The translations under genes and the position numbers were made by a program. A stretch of DNA of 64,000 bases from Candidatus Eisenbergiella merdavium (GTDB lineage Bacteria > Bacillota > Clostridia > Lachnospirales > Lachnospiraceae). The notes below the pieces were generated by a model, which saw nothing but the letters and a program-made list of their open reading frames with translations, was not told where the DNA came from and searched no databases. The stretch lies in assembly GCA_019119595.1 (NCBI GenBank), contig DWWS01000040.1, positions 62,001 through 126,000 on the forward strand, given 5' to 3'. Shown piece after piece: positions 58,810 to 64,000 of this stretch (position 1 is the first letter of the stretch; every line of letters starts with the position of its first letter).

Positions 58810-58838
58810 TTGACAAATCCGGGCGGATGTTTTAAGAT
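58810..58838 (+). promoter_or_regulatory. recA promoter
   Basis: TTGACA and TAAGAT with a 17-base spacer; the LexA box begins six bases after the -10, covering the expected start. Confidence 0.8.
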
Positions 58839-58843
58839 GAAAA

Positions 58844-58857
58844 AGAACATTTGTTCT
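58844..58857 (+). promoter_or_regulatory. LexA (SOS) box of recA
   Basis: AGAACATTTGTTCT matches the Firmicute LexA consensus GAAC-N4-GTTC with a symmetrical flank. Placed over the transcription start, it should give tight repression relieved by DNA damage. Confidence 0.88.
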
Positions 58858-58934
58858 GGATGAAAAACGGGCGGCTGCCGTCACGGACACCGTTCCGGGG
58901 CGATTGAAATACCGCCGGGTTATAAAAGAGGCTG

Positions 58935-58955
58935 GCACGGACCGGCAGTTCGTGC
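58935..58955 (+). promoter_or_regulatory. Hairpin ahead of the recA ribosome site
   Basis: GCACGGA (58935-58941) pairs with TTCGTGC (58949-58955), including one G-U. AAGGAGG starts five bases later. Similar GCAC/GTGC stems occur before spoIIIAE and cinA. Confidence 0.5.
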
Positions 58956-58971
58956 TGTGAAGGAGGAAGAA

Positions 58972-60066
58972 ATGGAAAGAGAAGAGAAGCTGAAAGCGCT
59001 GGATGCGGCGCTGGCACAGATTGAGAAGCAGTATGGCAAGGGAGCGGTGATGAAGCTGGGAGATCCGTCCTCGCAGATGAACGTGGAGACCATTCCCACG
59101 GGGGCGCTCAGCCTTGATATCGCTCTGGGACTGGGAGGCATTCCCAAGGGAAGGATCGTGGAGATATACGGGCCGGAGTCCAGCGGTAAGACGACCGTGA
59201 CGCTTCATATGATCGCGGAGGTGCAGAGGCGGGGAGGAATCGCGGGCTTCATTGACGCGGAGCATGCGCTGGATCCCGTCTATGCGAAGAATATCGGTGT
59301 GGATATCGATAATCTGTATATTTCTCAACCGGATAACGGAGAGCAGGCGCTGGAGATTACGGAGACAATGGTGCGTTCCGGAGCAATCGATATCATCGTC
59401 GTTGACTCGGTGGCGGCTCTGGTGCCGAAGGCGGAGATTGACGGGGACATGGGCGACTCTCATGTGGGTCTGCAGGCAAGGCTGATGTCCCAGGCGCTGC
59501 GCAAGCTGACCGCTGTGATCAGCAAGTCCAACTGCACGGTGATCTTCATCAACCAGCTCCGTGAGAAGGTGGGCGTGATGTTTGGAAACCCGGAGACCAC
59601 CACGGGAGGCCGTGCACTCAAATTTTATTCCACTATCCGGCTTGATGTCCGCAGGATCGAGGCGCTCAAGCAGGGCGGCGAGGTGGTGGGAAACCGCACG
59701 CGCGTGAAGGTGGTGAAGAATAAGATCGCTCCCCCCTTCAAGGAAGCGGAGTTCGATATCATGTTCGGAAAGGGAATCTCAAGGGAAGGGGATATTCTGG
59801 ACCTTGCGGTGGGGCTGAATATTGTCAACAAGAGCGGCGCGTGGTTTGCCTATGAAGGAAACAAGATCGGTCAGGGCCGGGAAAATGCCAAGACCTTCCT
59901 TGCGGATCACAGAGAGGTCTGCGATGAGATCGAGCAGAAGGTGAGAGCGCATTATATTTCCGAAGCGAAGCCTCAGGAGGACAAAGAGGAAGCGGAACAG
60001 AAGGAAAAGGCGGCTGAAAAGCCCGGAAAGCAGCCGGAAAGACAGCCCGAAAAGCAGTCGCAATAA
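58972..60066 (+). CDS. recA: Recombinase RecA
   Basis: Strand-exchange protein and LexA co-protease. 364 residues from [20 protein letters not shown], six bases after AAGGAGG. Walker [10 protein letters not shown] near 60-68, [20 protein letters not shown] with loop L1, loop L2 region [20 protein letters not shown], and an acidic/Lys-rich C-terminal tail of about 35 residues. SOS-controlled through the LexA box and followed by its modulator recX. Confidence 0.98.
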   Translation: MEREEKLKALDAALAQIEKQYGKGAVMKLGDPSSQMNVETIPTGALSLDIALGLGGIPKGRIVEIYGPESSGKTTVTLHMIAEVQRRGGIAGFIDAEHALDPVYAKNIGVDIDNLYISQPDNGEQALEITETMVRSGAIDIIVVDSVAALVPKAEIDGDMGDSHVGLQARLMSQALRKLTAVISKSNCTVIFINQLREKVGVMFGNPETTTGGRALKFYSTIRLDVRRIEALKQGGEVVGNRTRVKVVKNKIAPPFKEAEFDIMFGKGISREGDILDLAVGLNIVNKSGAWFAYEGNKIGQGRENAKTFLADHREVCDEIEQKVRAHYISEAKPQEDKEEAEQKEKAAEKPGKQPERQPEKQSQ

Positions 60067-60084
60067 GCTGCGGGAGAAGGACAG

Positions 60085-60711
60085 ATGACGGTTACCAGTA
60101 TCCTGCCGGAGGGCAGAACGAAGTATGCGGTCGTCATTGACGGAGAGCGTGTGTTCACCCTGTACCGGGGAGAGCTTTCCAGATACCGGATCCGGGAAGG
60201 GGAAGAGCTTTCGGAGGAGGCGTTTGCTGAAATCATGCAGACGCTTCTTCCCAAACGGGCAAAGCTGCGCTGTATGAACCTTTTAAAGAGCCGCAGCTAT
60301 ACCAGAAGACAACTGACGGAAAAGCTCCGCGCGGGAAAATATCCGGAAGCCGTGATCGAGGAGGCCCTGGCTTATGTGGAATCCTACGGCTATGTTGACG
60401 ATGCGGCCTATGCAAGAAGCTATGTAGAGGATCAGATAGAGAAAAAGGGCCTCAGAAGGATTGAGGAGGAGCTTCTCAGAAAGGGCGTTGACCGGGCGCT
60501 GATCGAGGAAGCCGTTTCCCTGGTACAGGAGAAGGACGGCGCGCAGGATGAAGCCTCTTTGATTCGCGCTCTTCTGGAAAAAAAGCGTTTTAACGCCGCA
60601 GAGGCAGATCTGTCGGAGAGAAGAAGGATACAGGCTTTTCTTTTTCGAAAGGGTTTTTCGGCGGAGGGTATACGCAGAGCGATGGACGGGGGCTGTTATG
60701 ACGACATATAG
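60085..60711 (+). CDS. recX: RecA regulator RecX
   Basis: Modulates RecA filament growth. 208 residues of three-helix repeats: LLKSRSYTRRQLTEKLRAGKYP, LAYVESYGYVDDAAYARSYVED, EKKGLRRIEEELLRKGV, then a last repeat with RRRIQAFLFRKGFSAEGIRRAM. Eighteen bases after recA and surely co-transcribed. The stop TAG belongs to a 10-bp tandem repeat. Confidence 0.93.
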   Translation: MTVTSILPEGRTKYAVVIDGERVFTLYRGELSRYRIREGEELSEEAFAEIMQTLLPKRAKLRCMNLLKSRSYTRRQLTEKLRAGKYPEAVIEEALAYVESYGYVDDAAYARSYVEDQIEKKGLRRIEEELLRKGVDRALIEEAVSLVQEKDGAQDEASLIRALLEKKRFNAAEADLSERRRIQAFLFRKGFSAEGIRRAMDGGCYDDI

Positions 60712-60735
60712 GCATATATAGGCATATATAGGCAT
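60706..60735 (+). repeat. 10-bp tandem repeat containing the recX stop codon
   Basis: ATATAGGCAT occurs three times in perfect tandem. The recX stop TAG (60709-60711) lies in the first unit; the other two put TAG in the two remaining frames. Confidence 0.85.
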
Positions 60736-60801
60736 CAGGAAGAAATGCAGCATTTTTTTTGTGCAGAAGCAACGAAAAAAAATGAAAAATGTGTTTTGGA
60801 C

Positions 60802-60830
60802 TTGACATAGTACCTGTTATTTATTAAAAT
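60802..60830 (+). promoter_or_regulatory. Promoter of rny
   Basis: Perfect TTGACA and TAAAAT with a 17-base spacer, about 98 bases before the start codon. No other structure is evident in the rest of the gap. Confidence 0.75.
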
Positions 60831-60927
60831 TGTAGTGTTGTAAACGATTATAAGAATGTTTGTGTGTACATACATTCTGTGACAGATATTCGTACAATGA
60901 AAATTAAATAAGGAGGTGCTCCTGTCT

Positions 60928-62475
60928 ATGCTTTATTACGTGATAGCGGTAGCGGTCACACTGGTGATTTCTGTCCCGGTGACTTTCGTGGTGACTTCTG
61001 CATACAGGAAAAAAGAAACGGAAACGAAAATCGGTAATGCCGAGGAGAAAGCCAGGGAGATCATTGACGACGCTTTGAAGTCTGCTGAGGCCAAAAAGCG
61101 GGAAGGTCTGCTGGAGGTAAAGGAAGAATCCATTCGTGCAAAGAACGAACTGGATAAGGAGATCAAGGAACGCAGAGCAGAGGTGCAGCGTTTTGAGAGA
61201 AGGGTTCAGCAGAAAGAGGAGAATGTGGACAAGAAGGCGGATGCCCTTGAAAAGAAGGAATCCACGCTTTCAGCCCGTGAAGGAGAGCTGGCTAAGCAGA
61301 GATCAGAGATCGCAAAGCTGAATGAGCAGAGAATACAGGAACTGGAACGAATCTCAGGTTTAACCTCCGAACAGGCAAAAGATTACCTGTTGAAAATTGT
61401 TGAAGATGAAGTAAAGCACGAATCAGCCGTAATGATCAAGGATATGGAGGCCAGGGCCAAAGAGGAGGCGGATAAGAAGGCTCGCGAATATGTGGTTACG
61501 GCCATTCAGAGATGTGCGGCCGACCATGTTGCGGAAGCTACAATATCCGTCGTCCAGCTTCCCAACGATGAAATGAAGGGAAGGATCATCGGGCGTGAGG
61601 GCCGCAATATCAGAACGCTGGAAACGCTGACCGGCGTGGATCTGATCATCGACGATACCCCGGAAGCGGTTATTTTGTCTTCCTTCGATCCGATCAGAAG
61701 AGAGGTCGCGAGGATCGCGCTTGAGAAGCTGATCGTGGATGGACGTATTCATCCCGCGAGAATCGAAGAGATGGTGGAAAAGGCGCAGAGGGAAGTCGAG
61801 GTAATGATCAAAGAGGAGGGAGAGGCCGCGCTCCTGGAAGTGGGCGTGCACGGCGTTCATCCCGAACTCGTAAAGTTACTCGGAAAACTGAAGTTCAGGA
61901 CGAGCTACGGACAGAATGCGCTGAAGCATTCCATAGAGGTGGCTCAGTTGTCAGGACTTCTGGCAAGCGAGCTTGGACTGGATGTGAGAATGGCAAAGCG
62001 TGCCGGCCTGCTGCATGATATCGGCAAGGCTGTGGATCACGAAATGGAAGGCTCCCACATTCAGCTCGGCGTTGAGCTTTGTAAAAAGTATAAGGAATCC
62101 GCCGTCGTCATTAACGCGGTGGAATCCCATCACGGCGATGTTGAGCCGACTACCCTCATTTCCTGCGTCGTGCAGGCGGCTGATACGATTTCGGCAGCCC
62201 GGCCCGGTGCAAGAAGGGAGACGCTGGAAACCTATACCAGCAGGCTTACGCAGCTGGAAGAAATCGCAAACAATTTCAAAGGTGTGGATAAATCTTATGC
62301 CATTCAGGCGGGCAGAGAGATTCGTGTTATGGTAATTCCTGAACAGGTATCGGATGCGGACATGGTTCTGATGGCCCGTGATATTTCAAAGGCGATTGAA
62401 GCCGATCTGGAATATCCCGGACAGATCAAGGTCAATGTTATCAGAGAAAGCCGCGTTTCGGATTACGCAAAATAG
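60928..62475 (+). CDS. rny: Ribonuclease Y
   Basis: Membrane-bound endoribonuclease that starts mRNA decay in Firmicutes. 515 residues from [20 protein letters not shown]: an N-terminal membrane helix (1-25), a long coiled coil (about 30-165), a KH domain ([20 protein letters not shown]) near 210-230 and the HD domain with metal-binding [12 protein letters not shown] near 362. AAGGAGGTGCTCC precedes the start; a GTG at 60916 is in frame inside it. Follows recA-recX as in Bacillus. Confidence 0.96.
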   Translation: MLYYVIAVAVTLVISVPVTFVVTSAYRKKETETKIGNAEEKAREIIDDALKSAEAKKREGLLEVKEESIRAKNELDKEIKERRAEVQRFERRVQQKEENVDKKADALEKKESTLSAREGELAKQRSEIAKLNEQRIQELERISGLTSEQAKDYLLKIVEDEVKHESAVMIKDMEARAKEEADKKAREYVVTAIQRCAADHVAEATISVVQLPNDEMKGRIIGREGRNIRTLETLTGVDLIIDDTPEAVILSSFDPIRREVARIALEKLIVDGRIHPARIEEMVEKAQREVEVMIKEEGEAALLEVGVHGVHPELVKLLGKLKFRTSYGQNALKHSIEVAQLSGLLASELGLDVRMAKRAGLLHDIGKAVDHEMEGSHIQLGVELCKKYKESAVVINAVESHHGDVEPTTLISCVVQAADTISAARPGARRETLETYTSRLTQLEEIANNFKGVDKSYAIQAGREIRVMVIPEQVSDADMVLMARDISKAIEADLEYPGQIKVNVIRESRVSDYAK

Positions 62476-62493
62476 TCAGACAAAACAGTAAAC

Positions 62494-62527
62494 AAAAGCT
62501 CTGCGGGCGACGCCTGCAGAGCTTTTT
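62494..62527 (+). terminator. Terminator after rny
   Basis: AAAAGCTCTGC (62494-62504) pairs with GCAGAGCTTTT (62516-62526) around GGGC-ga-cGCC-like inner pairs; T-run at the end. Confidence 0.88.
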
Positions 62528-62616
62528 GCTATCGGAAATTTGTAATTTTATAGTGAATCGGCATCCTGACACGGCGGAGCGCAGATGAATTGGAAAATAA
62601 GAAAAGGGGGATGGAA

Positions 62617-63159
62617 ATGGCAGATGAATTTAAACGACTGAAAAGAGATCTGGTTTATAAAGGCGCGATCGTGGATTTTTATAAGGACACCATACAGGTG
62701 CCCAACGGAAATATTGTCGAATGGGATTTTATCAGGCATCAGGGGGCTGCGGCCGTGGTTCCTGTCCGGGAGGATGGCAGGCTTCTTATGGTCCGGCAGT
62801 ACAGAAACGCGCTGGACAGATACACGCTGGAGATCCCGGCAGGAGGTCTGAACGGGGCGGATGAGCCCACCCGTGATGCAGCCGCCAGAGAGCTGGAGGA
62901 GGAAACCGGCTATACGGCGGGAAAACTGGAATGGCTGATCACTGTACGCACCACGGTGGCCTTCTGCAACGAAAAGATCGATATCTACCTCGCGACGAAC
63001 CTCTCGCGAGGACAGCAGCACCTTGACGAGGATGAGTTTATCAATGTGGAAGCCTATACCGTGCAGGAGCTGTGCGATAAGATCCTGAGCGGAGAGATCG
63101 AGGATTCCAAAACCATAGCGGCTGTCATGAGCTACAAGGCGAAGCTGGAGCAGTGCTGA
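62617..63159 (+). CDS. NUDIX hydrolase, ADP-ribose pyrophosphatase type
   Basis: Hydrolyses nucleoside diphosphate sugars, most likely ADP-ribose. 180 residues from MADEFKRLKRDLVYKGAIVD. The Nudix box runs from GGLNGADEPT to AARELEEETGY (G-x5-E-x7-REL-x-EETG intact). VRQYRNALDRYTLEIPAGG before the box is typical of ADP-ribose enzymes (YrhB/NudF-like). Start 62617 has GGGGGATGGAA at suitable distance. It lies before spoIIM as in Bacillus. The stop TGA is part of a 17-bp repeat. Confidence 0.92.
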   Translation: MADEFKRLKRDLVYKGAIVDFYKDTIQVPNGNIVEWDFIRHQGAAAVVPVREDGRLLMVRQYRNALDRYTLEIPAGGLNGADEPTRDAAARELEEETGYTAGKLEWLITVRTTVAFCNEKIDIYLATNLSRGQQHLDEDEFINVEAYTVQELCDKILSGEIEDSKTIAAVMSYKAKLEQC

Positions 63160-63240
63160 TGCGGTGACAGTGCTGATACGATGACAATGCTGATTCGGCG
63201 ACAGGGTTGAGACAGCGACAGCTCTGAGGCGGCTGTGCAG
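63156..63240 (+). repeat. 17-bp tandem repeat containing the NUDIX stop codon
   Basis: Units CTGATGCGGTGACAGTG, CTGATACGATGACAATG, CTGATTCGGCGACAGGG, TTGAGACAGCGACAGCT and a diverged CTGAGGCGGCTGTGCAG. The gene's TGA stop is bases 2-4 of unit 1 and every unit keeps TGA at that place. The period of 17 rotates the frame. Confidence 0.85.
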
Positions 63241-63276
63241 GATCGGACTGACGGAATACTCTGGGAATATTTTTTG

Positions 63277-63306
63277 GAATAGTCCTCCGATCCGCCGACA
63301 TATAAT
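63277..63306 (+). promoter_or_regulatory. Possible sigma-E promoter of spoIIM
   Basis: GAATAGT and CATATAAT with a 15-base spacer resemble the sigma-E pattern (ATATT / CATACAAT); spoIIM is sigma-E dependent in Bacillus. By-eye match. Confidence 0.4.
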
Positions 63307-63343
63307 TGAGAAAAAGCGCCTGGGGCGCAAGTGGGCGGAGGCG

Positions 63344-63970
63344 ATGCATGTGGGGGAATATTTTGGGAAAACAGGACTCAGGTCCCTGATTTCGCCCAGA
63401 TTCAGCCGCCGTGCGTTTGTGATTTTTCTGACGGGCTTTTTGGCCGGGCTTGCGCTTGTTTTTATTGGACAGGAGGGACTGGTACAGAATACCTCTTTTC
63501 TGAATCACGAAAGTATAGAAGGGATCAGTGCACTTGAGATCGATCGGCAGGGGCTTCTGCTTTACAGCCTGAGGCAGCGGCTGCTTCCGGCAGGCGTTAT
63601 GGTATTGGCGGCAGCGGCGGGAGCAGGCGGAGCCGCAGTCTGTCTTTTCCTTTTGTGGAGCGGATTTTCGGCCGGTGCGCTGCTTTCGGTGCTTTCTCTC
63701 AGATATGGGATCCGCGGCGTCGTACTGTTTGCAGGAGGGATCCTCCCGCAGGCATTCCTTCTTGTACCTGCATTCTGGCTGCTATGCGGCTGGTGTGTTA
63801 CCTTCGGACAGAAAAGAGGCGGGAAAGCGGGAGCTGGGAAAGCGCTTTTCCTGACCGCCGAGGGCAGGCTTCTTTTTCTGATCTTCTGTGCGTTCATTGG
63901 AGGCTGCGTTTTGGAAGGCTATGTGAATCCCTCCGCTCTTGATAAAATCTTCCTTCTTTTCCGAATGTGA
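63344..63970 (+). CDS. spoIIM: Stage II sporulation protein M
   Basis: Membrane part of the DMP machine (SpoIID-SpoIIM-SpoIIP) that thins septal peptidoglycan and drives engulfment. 208 residues, five predicted membrane helices (FVIFLTGFLAGLALVF, VMVLAAAAGAGGAAVCLFLL, FSAGALLSVLSLRYGIRGVVLF, FLLVPAFWLLCGWCV, LLFLIFCAFIGGCVLE). The last segment ends EGYVNPSALDKIF, a conserved mark of the family. GGAGG lies five bases before the ATG. Confidence 0.92.
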   Translation: MHVGEYFGKTGLRSLISPRFSRRAFVIFLTGFLAGLALVFIGQEGLVQNTSFLNHESIEGISALEIDRQGLLLYSLRQRLLPAGVMVLAAAAGAGGAAVCLFLLWSGFSAGALLSVLSLRYGIRGVVLFAGGILPQAFLLVPAFWLLCGWCVTFGQKRGGKAGAGKALFLTAEGRLLFLIFCAFIGGCVLEGYVNPSALDKIFLLFRM

Positions 63971-64000
63971 TCTATAGACTGTTAAAAAAGCATTAAATTT

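Noticed and set aside
55808..58816. A 1002-codon open frame on the minus strand across cinA and the zinc-ribbon gene
   Set aside because: It mirrors real plus-strand genes with clear motifs and ribosome sites; G+C-rich codon use suppresses antisense stops. No conserved motif or start context.

Overview
The window is a stretch of core chromosome from a spore-forming, low-redox Firmicute of the Clostridia, most like a Lachnospiraceae member. The evidence is the gene order (rimP-nusA-ylxR-ylxQ-infB-rbfA; yicC-remA-gmk-rpoZ; nusB-xseA-xseB-ispA-dxs-tlyA-nadK-argR-recN-spoIVB-spo0A; recA-recX-rny), the complete spoIIIA operon, a LexA box of the Firmicute type, strong AGGAGG ribosome sites and moderately high G+C. 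No rRNA, tRNA, prophage, insertion sequence or CRISPR array is visible.

Layout. 1-575: left-edge fragment of a sugar O-acetyltransferase (minus). 760-9828: translation/RNA operon rimP to ribF. 9919-13867: NlpC/P60 hydrolase, rpsO and pnp, the last two with structured leaders. 13869-18153 (minus): an orphan lantibiotic-immunity-type ABC transporter (LanFEG-like) with its own two-component system; four 11-bp direct repeats sit on the transporter promoter. 18296-23847: spoIIIAA-AH. 23907-28980: MATE exporter, AraC regulator, an AT-rich GH29 fucosidase and deoB. 29073-32172: prfC and a secreted transglutaminase-like protein. 32272-44284: Asp23/nusB/isoprenoid/DNA-repair/sporulation block ending in spoIVB and spo0A. 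44331-49810: DUF2500 protein, glycogen synthase, a DUF3298-type lipoprotein, two small coat-type proteins and a DUF4143 ATPase. 49812-58624: rqcH (minus), yicC-remA-gmk-rpoZ, rimO-pgsA-cinA and a zinc-ribbon membrane protein. 58810-64000: SOS-controlled recA-recX, rny, NUDIX hydrolase and spoIIM.

Most unusual points. (1) The spo0A gene at its normal syntenic place encodes an intact DNA-binding domain, but most of the receiver domain, including the phospho-acceptor aspartate, is missing. (2) Between spoIVB and spo0A lies a tandem 120-bp element that can fold into a compact multi-branch structure with covarying hairpin arms. (3) Four unrelated genes (infB, deoB, recX, the NUDIX gene) end in short tandem repeats whose unit contains the stop codon itself. 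(4) infB is split by an apparent frameshift in its low-complexity linker. (5) Many cistrons carry a small hairpin just upstream of the ribosome binding site, and many have a second in-frame start codon exactly four codons upstream of the likely true start. All functional statements are read from sequence and family knowledge; no searches or computations were run.
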